Shown: piece after piece, positions 1 through 6,383 of the stretch
How the letters are laid out: each line of letters opens with the position of its first letter
Numbering within the stretch: the first letter of the stretch is position 1
Assembly (NCBI GenBank): GCA_016200035.1
Contig: JACQFM010000071.1
Coordinates: 1-8,035 of the forward strand
Direction of reading: 5' to 3'
DNA: 8,035 nucleotides
From: Nitrososphaerota archaeon
GTDB lineage: Archaea > Thermoproteota > Nitrososphaeria > Nitrososphaerales > Nitrosopumilaceae
Translations under genes and position numbers: made by a program
Notes under the pieces: generated by a model
What the model was told of the DNA's origin: nothing
The model's input: the letters and a program-made list of their open reading frames with translations, nothing else
Database searches by the model: none

Positions 1-1307
1 GAGACCTTCTTTTGCTCAGGCTTGAACTCAAAGTTGCTCAGATTTGAGTTGCTTGCTATCTTTACATTAAGGTCCTTGTCGGCTGCCTTCACCGCAAATG
101 CAACAGGGTTTATTACGACAAACTTTGATGACGTCTGCAGCTTTGCGGCTGTCGATGTCTTCAATATTCCAAGAAGACCAGTGTTAACTTGAATCTTTGA
201 TTCGACCGTATATGCACCCTGCTGTGAATCTTGTGGTAATGTGAAGCTTACAGAATAATCGCCTGCGCTATCAACTTGTACTTTCTTGTCTGCCACCATG
301 TTACCCTTGTTGTCCTTTACTTGAATTGCAACTTGGTATGCCACAGTGTTTTCGTCATTGAACTTTACCACAGTTGTAACTGGAATTTCAGGCCCAATTT
401 CTGTGATCAAGCCAGCCCACATGGAACCTTCAATCTTGACCTCTTCTCCTGGCTTGTACAGATGACGATCTGACTGGACCGTAAAGGAGTTGTCAGAATT
501 TGCGCCGATTATTTTATGAAAGCTCCTGTAGCCCATATTGCCATTTGCACTCTCTTTTGGACTCTTGTTTGAGGCTACCTCTTCTTTTTCTCCAGCTTTT
601 CCTTTTGACATTATTACAGCTGAACTTTCCTGTTCAAGAGAAATCTTAGTCCAGCCTACAGTACTCTTTGTCGCATATTGTGCGTTAACCTTGTAGGACT
701 CACCAGATGACCACATGTTATCATTAGTATCAATTTTTGCAGAAAATGTTCTGTCAGGCTCCGACTCTACATGGAGAACTGCAATACCCTTACCCTCCAT
801 AGTTGTTACCCAGATTGTGACCTCCTCATTTTCAAAGTAATCAGACACTTGACCAGAAACTAGTATCGTATCTCCCTTGTGATAAGATGGTTTGTCAGTT
901 GAGACAGAAATCTTTCCAGGTGGCATGGTTGGGGATCCGTCTCCAACCGAGACAGCTCCTGTCATCCACGGGTGGAGCAGGCAGTAATACTCGTATACTC
1001 CTTGTTTATCAAACTTGTAAGAGAAAATACTTCCAGGTGCAATCAGGCCGCTATCGATTCTCCCATCAATGCCAAGTGCAGCCTTACCAGTTGAAACCGT
1101 ATGCGACGCAACATCTTCGTTTTCCCATACAACCGTCTCTCCAGTTTTAACATGTTGGATTGATGGAGAATAGAAAAACGGTGAATTTGGAAATAGTGCA
1201 CCAGATGGAATTACAATTTGAACCTGAGCAAACGAAGGCGTAGCAGACATGCCTATTGCTAATATGAGCAAGCCACTCAAAATTGCAACATGCCTTAGTT
1301 GTGGCAT
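1..1307 (-). CDS. Exported plastocyanin-like (cupredoxin) protein with Ig-like tail; C-terminus beyond window
   Basis: The frame is open from ATG at 1307 to the left edge: 435 residues are visible and no stop is seen. Residues 1-27 form a signal peptide (hydrophobic core, then PSFA before QVQIV). Residues about 28-122 are a type 1 copper cupredoxin with all expected ligands: His69 (ASHTVSTG), then Cys109, His112 and Met115 in YYCLLHPWMTG. Two beta-rich segments follow, each opening with a similar motif: STDKPSYHKGDTILVSG (about 136-152) and QSDRHLYKPGEEVKIEG (about 278-294). These look like macroglobulin/Ig-type repeats of archaeal surface proteins. A low-complexity Lys/Glu/Ser linker (about 234-256) joins them. 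Ammonia-oxidising archaea use many such blue-copper proteins as outside-facing electron carriers in place of cytochrome c; that role is inferred here. The unseen C-terminus may hold a further domain or an anchor. The gene is divergent from the radical SAM gene, with a 229-bp gap to its preferred start. Confidence 0.9.
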   Translation of the reverse strand, partial: MPQLRHVAILSGLLILAIGMSATPSFAQVQIVIPSGALFPNSPFFYSPSIQHVKTGETVVWENEDVASHTVSTGKAALGIDGRIDSGLIAPGSIFSYKFDKQGVYEYYCLLHPWMTGAVSVGDGSPTMPPGKISVSTDKPSYHKGDTILVSGQVSDYFENEEVTIWVTTMEGKGIAVLHVESEPDRTFSAKIDTNDNMWSSGESYKVNAQYATKSTVGWTKISLEQESSAVIMSKGKAGEKEEVASNKSPKESANGNMGYRSFHKIIGANSDNSFTVQSDRHLYKPGEEVKIEGSMWAGLITEIGPEIPVTTVVKFNDENTVAYQVAIQVKDNKGNMVADKKVQVDSAGDYSVSFTLPQDSQQGAYTVESKIQVNTGLLGILKTSTAAKLQTSSKFVVINPVAFAVKAADKDLNVKIASNSNLSNFEFKPEQKKV

Positions 1308-1330
1308 TATTCTGAATGTGTTCTTTTTTT

Positions 1331-1339
1331 ATTTTAATA
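1331..1339 (-). promoter_or_regulatory. TATA-like box of the cupredoxin gene
   Basis: Read on the minus strand, this AT-rich element is TATTAAAAT. Its centre lies about 28 bases upstream of the ATG at 1307, the distance expected for an archaeal TATA box serving a leaderless or very short-leader transcript. The surrounding DNA is generally AT-rich, so position is the main support. Confidence 0.4.
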
Positions 1340-1439
1340 TTGCTTATGATTCATACTAATCAAAGCTCAGTTTGGTTCTTTAGCATTGATGATCTTACTA
1401 TGAATTTTTTCTCTAGGTCTGAAAATTATTAAAGTGATT

Positions 1440-1456
1440 AAATCTCATTAAGATTT
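1440..1456. repeat. Short dyad AAATCT-5-AGATTT upstream of the radical SAM gene
   Basis: AAATCT (1440-1445) and AGATTT (1451-1456) are perfect inverted 6-mers separated by CATTA. The dyad lies in the divergent intergenic region, about 80 bases before the preferred radical SAM start at 1537 and about 130 bases from the cupredoxin start. It is operator-sized, but in DNA this AT-rich such a dyad can occur by chance. Confidence 0.3.
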
Positions 1457-1536
1457 GAAGACTTTTTTCGTTTTATGATCTTCATCAATTGGTTGACAAC
1501 CCAAAGGGTTATTTCCTTTCGTTCCTATTCTTATTT

Positions 1537-2487
1537 ATGGAAATAATGGGAAGGGGTTTTCGCCAGATAGTCCAAGAAACTCCTAATTACTTTCATATTT
1601 TCATAAAATACGCGGGTTACAAATTACTTGACAAACGAAGCCCCATCTACGGCTCTGCAGATATAATTAACGTATGTAACTTACATTGTACCCACTGTTA
1701 CTGGTGGCTCAATCGAAAAGAAAACGAGGAGCTTACGGTAGAGCAGTGGAAACAAGTAATAGATGAAAAATTCAAAAAGCAGCACGTTTTTATTATAACA
1801 CTCGTTGGCGGTGAGCCTACACTAAGACCTGATGTAATAGAATTATTTGTAAAAGAGTTTCCAAAACGGGTATCTGTAGTTACAAACGGTACCTATCCTC
1901 TAAAGAAGTACAAGGATCTATACTTCTACTGGGTCTCAGTAGACGGTACGGAGGAGGTTCATGATACAATACGTGGCAAAGGCGCGTATGCCTCAACAAG
2001 AAAAAACATCATTGATTATGTTGAAAATAACGGTGAGAAGGCATTGAAGGACATCTGGATTTCAATGACCATAAATTCTCAAAACTACAAAACCATCAAG
2101 GATGTAATCGATGAATGGTACGGCCATGTCAATAAAATCGGCTTTCAATTTCATACTCCGTTTGCAAAAGGAGATCCGCTATGGTTGCCCTTTGGGCCAG
2201 AGAGAACCAAGGTTGTTGATGATATAATTGCACTAAAAGACCAATATGATGATGATTACATCATAAATCCAAAAAGCCAGCTAGAATTAATGAAGAAAAA
2301 TTGGGGAGGAAAGGGCACTACTCCTATTGATTGTCCCACTTGGGCAATACTTTCTGTAGATCATATGGGAAGAGAAAAAAAGCCATGTTGCATTGGCAGT
2401 GCGGAAAAAAATTCGATGGCACCGATATGTGAAGATTGCGGTCTTGGATGCTATTCAGTTCTTCTAGCGCATGGAATGAAAAGTTAG
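1537..2487 (+). CDS. Radical SAM protein with Cys-rich C-terminus
   Basis: Counting from TTG 1489 (332 codons), the radical SAM cluster motif CNLHCTHC is at residues 63-70 (Cys63, Cys67, Cys70, pattern CxxxCxxC), giving the three ligands of the SAM-binding [4Fe-4S] cluster. LVGGEPTLRPD (105-115) is the GGEP SAM-contact segment, and VVTNGTYP and VSVDGTEEVHDTIRG are typical later strands of the TIM-type barrel. The C-terminus adds Cys282, Cys300, Cys301, Cys314, Cys317 and Cys321, like a SPASM/twitch auxiliary cluster but not a recognised standard spacing. The enzyme should make a 5'-deoxyadenosyl radical in the cytoplasm; its substrate cannot be told. I prefer ATG 1537 because the 16 residues from TTG 1489 are hydrophobic and look unrelated to the enzyme; ATG 1546 is also possible, and neither has a clear Shine-Dalgarno. 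It appears monocistronic, divergent from the cupredoxin, and followed by a T6 tract. Confidence 0.88.
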   Translation: MEIMGRGFRQIVQETPNYFHIFIKYAGYKLLDKRSPIYGSADIINVCNLHCTHCYWWLNRKENEELTVEQWKQVIDEKFKKQHVFIITLVGGEPTLRPDVIELFVKEFPKRVSVVTNGTYPLKKYKDLYFYWVSVDGTEEVHDTIRGKGAYASTRKNIIDYVENNGEKALKDIWISMTINSQNYKTIKDVIDEWYGHVNKIGFQFHTPFAKGDPLWLPFGPERTKVVDDIIALKDQYDDDYIINPKSQLELMKKNWGGKGTTPIDCPTWAILSVDHMGREKKPCCIGSAEKNSMAPICEDCGLGCYSVLLAHGMKS

Positions 2488-2491
2488 GCAG

Positions 2492-2497
2492 TTTTTT
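2492..2497 (+). terminator. Oligo-T terminator candidate after the radical SAM gene
   Basis: A run of six T begins five bases after the TAG stop at 2485-2487. Archaeal RNA polymerase can terminate at such T-tracts without a hairpin. The position is right for the 3' end of this transcript, though the run is short. Confidence 0.4.
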
Positions 2498-2594
2498 GCA
2501 TAAAATAGATTTGTGAGAAAAGAAGCAATTGGCTCTAAGTTAATACTGACGCTACGTAAGTGAACCATATTCATAGTTATTTAAGATGGAAAAC

Positions 2595-2634
2595 AAAATT
2601 TTGAATTCCAATTCTTCTTCGAATTCAAAATTTT
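2595..2634. repeat. Perfect 14-bp inverted repeat, 12-nt spacer
   Basis: AAAATTTTGAATTC (2595-2608) and GAATTCAAAATTTT (2621-2634) are exact reverse complements around a CT-rich 12-nt spacer. One more T follows the right arm, so the plus strand ends in TTTTT. Each arm is made of two smaller palindromes, AAAATTTT and GAATTC. It could be a second, hairpin-type terminator for the radical SAM transcript, about 110 nt after its stop, or a protein-binding site; the sequence alone does not decide. The rest of 2488-2781 shows no credible gene. A 27-codon frame from ATG 2586 runs through the repeat and has no support. Confidence 0.6.
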
Positions 2635-2752
2635 TATCTGATTTTTCGCTTGTATCTTTCATTGGATGAAAAAATGCCGCCATGTGAAAATCAATTTTTT
2701 TAAGAATTATAAAGAATGCGTATAATTGATACTGATAAATCCTGCCTGATAG

Positions 2753-2758
2753 TTATAT
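2753..2758 (+). promoter_or_regulatory. TATA box of the FnIII gene (leaderless spacing)
   Basis: TTATAT occupies positions -29 to -24 relative to GTG 2782. If transcription starts at or next to the GTG, this is the standard archaeal TATA-to-start distance, so the mRNA is probably leaderless. No Shine-Dalgarno sequence lies before the GTG, which agrees. Confidence 0.5.
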
Positions 2759-2781
2759 GCAAAAAGAATTAAAATTGGTCA

Positions 2782-4251
2782 GTGAAAACAACAGGGCTAT
2801 CACTTGTCTTGATTCTTCTTGCAGGTTCACTAGTTGCGCCTATTGGATTTTCAGTTGCTGAAACTTCAAGTCAGACAGTGCCTGCTGCACCTACAAATCT
2901 TTCTGCAACTACAATCTCAAGCTCGCAAATCAATCTCTCATGGACAGCACCGGTCAATGCAACCTTAAGCCATGTAAATGGATACAGGATCGAGGTAAGT
3001 ACTGGCTGCATTGGTATTTTTAATGTCTTAATAGCAAACACGACTAGCACTACAACAGCTTATTCCAATACAGGATTAATCAGTGGAATATGCTATCAAT
3101 ACAGAGTCTCGGCAATTAACTCAGTAGGTGTTGGAAGTCCGTCAAATACAGCTTTGGCAACAACATTCTCAGAGCCAAGTGCACCTAGATCGTTGACCGC
3201 AACTGCTATATCGTCATCACAAATTAATCTCAGCTGGCTTGCACCAACCAGCTCTGGTGGAATACCAGTTAATGGATACAAAATAGAACGGAGAAACGCA
3301 TGCACTGGTAGCTTCATAAGCATACTAGCGAACACAAGCAATACAAATACAGAATTTTCAAACACGGGTCTTACAAATGGAACATGTTATCAATATCGAG
3401 TCTTTGCACACAACTCGGTAGGCACAAGTGCAGCATCAAATAATGCAACTGCAACTACGCTTCAGACTCAGGTTCCAACACAACTACGAGTTCCCTCTGC
3501 ACCCACAGGACTGAGTGTGACTTCACAGTCTAGCTCATCACTAAAAATAACTTGGACTGCACCAGCTGATCAAGGCAGCTCGCCCATTACCGGATACAGG
3601 GTACAAAGAAACGGCACAACTTTAGTAAACAATACAGGTATCACACAGATAAGCTATATTGATTCAGGTCTCTTACTTGGACACCAGCAAACATATCGTG
3701 TTGCAGCTTGGAATGCCATCGGTCTAGGGCCGTATTCAAACACTGCAAGTGGAAAACCAGCCAACCAAACAAGTACTACTATTGACATCAATAACCTTGG
3801 TCAGCTAGTCTCCGACTTTGTCCACCGACATAATGAACTTTTCAAACAACAAAGGGAAGATACTATCAACGCAATCAAAGACTGCCATGAGAAGATAAGA
3901 AATGCATCTCCAGAGAATAGAAAACAAGTAAGAGAAGATTGCAAGAAGGACCTCAAGGCACTCGGAGAGAAAAATAGAGAGGACAAAAGGCAATTCCAAC
4001 AAGAATTCAGAGAGTTTAGAGATAACGCAAAATCTATAATAAAAGAAGCAAAAGAAAACAAGACAATCAACAAAGCAGATGTCAAAGAGTTCAAGCAAGA
4101 TCTAAAGAGTTTCCAAAAAGAGACAAAGAATGACGAAAAAGACTTTGCAAAGGCAGTAAAAGAAATTAAAAAAGAATTAGCAAATCAAGACAAGGAGCAT
4201 AAAAAGCCAACCAAAAACTCAAAACCCAAACAAGATGAGAAGGAAGACTAG
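2782..4251 (+). CDS. Secreted protein with three fibronectin type III domains and a charged helical tail
   Basis: The gene starts at GTG 2782, chosen because the signal peptide begins there (residues 1-26, ending FSVAE) and a TATA box sits at leaderless distance. Three FnIII domains follow, at about 34-127, 132-227 and 238-327, each with the P-x-x-P-x-x-L opening, the conserved W (54, 152, 258), GYxI/V and the YRV...N..G strand. Domains 1 and 2 are near-duplicates, sharing AISSSQINLSW-type and CYQYRV segments. Each has two cysteines (76/104 and 174/202) that probably form a disulfide; domain 3 has none. Residues about 335-489 are almost entirely charged helix rich in Lys, Glu, Asp and Gln, with Cys368 and Cys387 flanking an NASPENRKQVRED segment. 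There is no C-terminal membrane helix or PEF signal. Many N-x-S/T sequons suggest glycosylation. An adhesive or cell-surface binding role is inferred from FnIII domains in general; no enzyme motif is seen. Confidence 0.9.
   Translation: MKTTGLSLVLILLAGSLVAPIGFSVAETSSQTVPAAPTNLSATTISSSQINLSWTAPVNATLSHVNGYRIEVSTGCIGIFNVLIANTTSTTTAYSNTGLISGICYQYRVSAINSVGVGSPSNTALATTFSEPSAPRSLTATAISSSQINLSWLAPTSSGGIPVNGYKIERRNACTGSFISILANTSNTNTEFSNTGLTNGTCYQYRVFAHNSVGTSAASNNATATTLQTQVPTQLRVPSAPTGLSVTSQSSSSLKITWTAPADQGSSPITGYRVQRNGTTLVNNTGITQISYIDSGLLLGHQQTYRVAAWNAIGLGPYSNTASGKPANQTSTTIDINNLGQLVSDFVHRHNELFKQQREDTINAIKDCHEKIRNASPENRKQVREDCKKDLKALGEKNREDKRQFQQEFREFRDNAKSIIKEAKENKTINKADVKEFKQDLKSFQKETKNDEKDFAKAVKEIKKELANQDKEHKKPTKNSKPKQDEKED
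4248..4251. other. Shared CTAG: overlapping stop codons of convergent genes
   Basis: The plus-strand stop TAG (4249-4251) and the minus-strand stop TAG (complement of 4248-4250) lie in the same palindrome CTAG. The two convergent genes therefore overlap by four bases and leave no room for separate terminators between them, so each transcript must end inside the other gene's antisense strand. Confidence 0.9.
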
Positions 4252-5651
4252 AGTCTTACTCCTATCTTCAATCTGACAAGCACCAACATAGCGACAAGTG
4301 CCACAAATAAGACTGGTAACAAACCTACCGGAAATTCAGGCACAACTACTGATAGAAATTCAGCATCGGCGTACCTGTTGCCGCCTAAGTTGTCAAACTT
4401 TATTCTTATTGGACCTGAGACATCGTCAGGAATAAGCGCATCAATTGTGTCACCTGGCAAACCGGACTGACCAGTGGTTCCATTATGGCTTAAGATTACT
4501 CTGTCGTTTTGAAGTATAGAAAATTCGTAGCTTACAGGTATGGTCTTATTTGCGATAAGATAAGTATCTCTAAAATCGAAGCTGAATTTGGTTTTTGAAC
4601 CTGATGCCAAATTAGGTGGGTCCCAACTTAGAGTTACGTTATACTGGGCATTTCTTGTAAGAACTGTTAGCGGAAAACCAATCTCAGCACTTGGTTGTAG
4701 AGCAAATTCCATTCCTTGCTTTGTGTTTTCATTTATTTTTGATAGATCCTGCAGCTCTGGTTTGTTTAAGATGATGTGGACAATTCTATCATCTGTTGAA
4801 TAATCATCAACTGTGATTGCACTTTTTGGAACTGGTAAGTTGTTAACATCTGCTGCATATTTTGTAACTAAAAGGTCTCCAAATGATCTAGGGATTCGTA
4901 TTTCTTCATGCACAACCGATACTTGTTTTATGTTATCTTGAGACCAATCAAAGGGCATCCAAAATTTGATTGATTTTGTTTCAGGCAAGTATTGAAAGTT
5001 GCTTACTTGGTCGTAGTATGTTATGATCTTTATTGTCTGCTTGCCATAGTTTTTGTCATCAATCTGGTAGGATGTTGTGTCAGGTATTGAGATTGCCGGG
5101 TCATATTTTACTGGAGGGTTAAGCTTGGTCATGTAAGAATCTGCAGTATTTATCTCAACATGAAAGTTGTACAATCCTCCAGAATCAAAAATGGGTCCTT
5201 TTATGAGTGCCGAATCTGCATTGCCACCCATAAAGGCTCCAAACATTCTTGTAAGAATCCTGTCTTGCTCCCATATGCTGACATCTCCAGATTCTGTTGT
5301 GGATATAGCCATGACCAAATTTCCCGTGTCCCTTTGAAATTCATGCTCGAACAAAACCTTCCCATCCTTTATCGACCTAACAAAAAACGTCACATCCTTT
5401 ATCGGATTCTTTGTATTTGTTTCGTACAGCTGTATTGTAACTACCTTGTCTGCTTTTGCAGGAGGACCAGGGGTAAGTACCGTGTTTATTGAAAAAGTAA
5501 CATTGCGGTTCTGGATAGGTACAGGAGGCAGTGTCTCACCAAACAGGCCATGACCATAGGCTGCAACCAGTAAAGATGGCAGAATAAAAACTGCCGCAAT
5601 AATTATCAAAAATTCTAATCTTGGACAAAATGATCTAAAAACTGACACCAT
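4248..5651 (-). CDS. Large surface protein with N-terminal signal and C-terminal PEF-type sorting signal
   Basis: This 467-residue protein has an N-terminal signal (hydrophobic residues about 14-31 after Arg6 and Arg11). Its C-terminus is a textbook sorting tail: VVPEFP (436-441), a hydrophobic helix (about 442-459) and a basic end with Arg460, Lys462 and Arg466. Known archaeal PEF/PEFG-CTERM proteins are processed by an archaeosortase; this one has PEFP, so membership is inferred. Between the ends lies a largely beta-rich ectodomain of about 400 residues with sequons at Asn50, Asn338, Asn369 and Asn390. I do not recognise a catalytic motif or named domain. The mature protein would begin near AYGHGLFGETLPP; cleavage after AYG would expose His34. 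The same motif style is, from memory, common in thaumarchaeal surface proteins. Start ATG 5651 is preceded by a TATA-like box. The gene converges on the FnIII gene and diverges from the flavoprotein gene. The function is unknown; a structural or metal-binding envelope role is possible. Confidence 0.88.
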   Translation of the reverse strand: MVSVFRSFCPRLEFLIIIAAVFILPSLLVAAYGHGLFGETLPPVPIQNRNVTFSINTVLTPGPPAKADKVVTIQLYETNTKNPIKDVTFFVRSIKDGKVLFEHEFQRDTGNLVMAISTTESGDVSIWEQDRILTRMFGAFMGGNADSALIKGPIFDSGGLYNFHVEINTADSYMTKLNPPVKYDPAISIPDTTSYQIDDKNYGKQTIKIITYYDQVSNFQYLPETKSIKFWMPFDWSQDNIKQVSVVHEEIRIPRSFGDLLVTKYAADVNNLPVPKSAITVDDYSTDDRIVHIILNKPELQDLSKINENTKQGMEFALQPSAEIGFPLTVLTRNAQYNVTLSWDPPNLASGSKTKFSFDFRDTYLIANKTIPVSYEFSILQNDRVILSHNGTTGQSGLPGDTIDALIPDDVSGPIRIKFDNLGGNRYADAEFLSVVVPEFPVGLLPVLFVALVAMLVLVRLKIGVRL

Positions 5652-5681
5652 AAATTATCAAAATTAAGGTATCATGTTATC

Positions 5682-5690
5682 CTATAAATT
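5682..5690 (-). promoter_or_regulatory. TATA-like box of the PEF surface-protein gene
   Basis: On the minus strand the element reads AATTTATAG. Its TTTATA core is centred about 34 bases upstream of ATG 5651, which would give a short leader of roughly eight bases. The 106-bp gap to GTG 5758 must hold promoters for both divergent genes. Confidence 0.4.
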
Positions 5691-5721
5691 CTGCTAATCG
5701 ACTTGCACCGAAAATTTAGTG

Positions 5722-5737
5722 ATATAGAATAATAATA
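5722..5737 (+). promoter_or_regulatory. AT-rich promoter element of the flavoprotein gene
   Basis: ATATAGAATAATAATA contains a TATA core (5723-5726), about 32-35 bases before GTG 5758, and a second AT block (AATAATAA) centred at -26. Either could bind TBP. The spacing fits a leaderless or very short-leader transcript starting near 5750-5758. Confidence 0.3.
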
Positions 5738-5757
5738 CCACAATCTGGCAGAAAAGC

Positions 5758-6345
5758 GTGGTAGTGAAGATTCTAGGTGTTGGAAGCAGCATGCGAGAAG
5801 GATCGCGCGGCACTTTAGCTGTTAAGATAGCACTTGATTTTGCAAGAAGACATGGCGCAGAAACACGCCTTCTTGATTTACGACAAACCGAATTGCCAAT
5901 GTACAGTCCTGATGAATCAGATGATCCACAAGCCCGCAAAGTAGAAGATGACATAAACTGGGCAGACGCTTTCGTACTTGCGACACCAGACTATCATGGG
6001 TCAATGTCTGGTTCGATGAAAAATTTTCTAGATCACTTCTGGTCAGAATTTGCAGGAAAGACCTTTGGTTACCTATGTACTTCACATGAGAAAGGCCTTA
6101 CAGTGATGGACCAGATGCGGACAGCAGTACGCCAATGTTACGGCTGGAGCTTGCCTTATGGAGTTGCAATTAACCCAGAAGAGGATTTTAATTCCAAAGG
6201 AGAAATTACGAACGCAACATTATCTTTACGCATAGAAATGCTTGCCAGAGACTTGACAGTCTACGGACAAATCATTCACGAGCAGTTTCTGCGTGACCTC
6301 TCAAGCAACGAAGCTGCTACTTTTGTAGCCCATTACAGAAAATAA
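5758..6345 (+). CDS. NADPH-dependent FMN reductase-like flavoprotein
   Basis: This 195-residue protein has the flavodoxin-like fold of the FMN_red family. KILGVGSSMREGSRGTLAVK (4-23) is the first strand and FMN phosphate-binding loop (GSxR-x-GS). ATPDYHGSMSGSMKNFLDHF (75-94) matches the family's TPEYNGSIPGxLKNxxDW segment, which contacts the isoalloxazine ring. GYLCTSHEKG (104-113) is the third flavin loop. The length is normal for the family. Such proteins reduce FMN, quinones, azo compounds or metals with NAD(P)H in the cytoplasm; the substrate here cannot be predicted. Two GTG starts are possible, 5758 and 5764; both leave the first strand intact, and neither has a clear Shine-Dalgarno. 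The gene diverges from the PEF surface-protein gene and converges, with a 38-bp gap, on the small exported protein. No partner oxygenase or second redox gene lies beside it. Confidence 0.9.
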   Translation: MVVKILGVGSSMREGSRGTLAVKIALDFARRHGAETRLLDLRQTELPMYSPDESDDPQARKVEDDINWADAFVLATPDYHGSMSGSMKNFLDHFWSEFAGKTFGYLCTSHEKGLTVMDQMRTAVRQCYGWSLPYGVAINPEEDFNSKGEITNATLSLRIEMLARDLTVYGQIIHEQFLRDLSSNEAATFVAHYRK

Positions 6346-6383
6346 TTCAAAAATTTTAGCATCGCCAATTCTGGGTATGACAA
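6346..6383. terminator. AT-rich convergent gap, possible bidirectional termination
   Basis: The 38 bases between the two convergent stop codons contain AAAAATTTT (6350-6358). It reads as T4 on the plus strand and T5 on the minus strand, so it could act as a weak oligo-T terminator for both genes. No stable hairpin is evident. Confidence 0.3.

Noticed and set aside
887..1150. 87-codon frame on the plus strand across the cupredoxin domain
   Set aside because: Shadow of the minus-strand gene, whose copper-ligand motif and signal peptide fix the true frame.
1489..1536. TTG 1489 as the radical SAM start
   Set aside because: The added 16 residues are hydrophobic and unlike the enzyme, TTG is a rare start, and good ATG codons follow at 1537 and 1546. 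Not excluded.
2586..2669. 27-codon frame MENKILNSNSSSNSKF... before the FnIII gene
   Set aside because: It encodes the inverted repeat itself and has no TATA box or Shine-Dalgarno at suitable distance.
3801..4098. Two long open frames on the minus strand inside the FnIII gene tail
   Set aside because: They are antisense to a Lys/Glu-rich coding stretch, which automatically gives Leu/Ser/Phe-rich open frames. They overlap each other and have no promoter.
5160..5492. 110-codon frame on the plus strand inside the PEF protein gene
   Set aside because: Fully antisense to a well-supported gene; the composition (many Cys, Arg and Tyr) is unlike a real protein of this genome.
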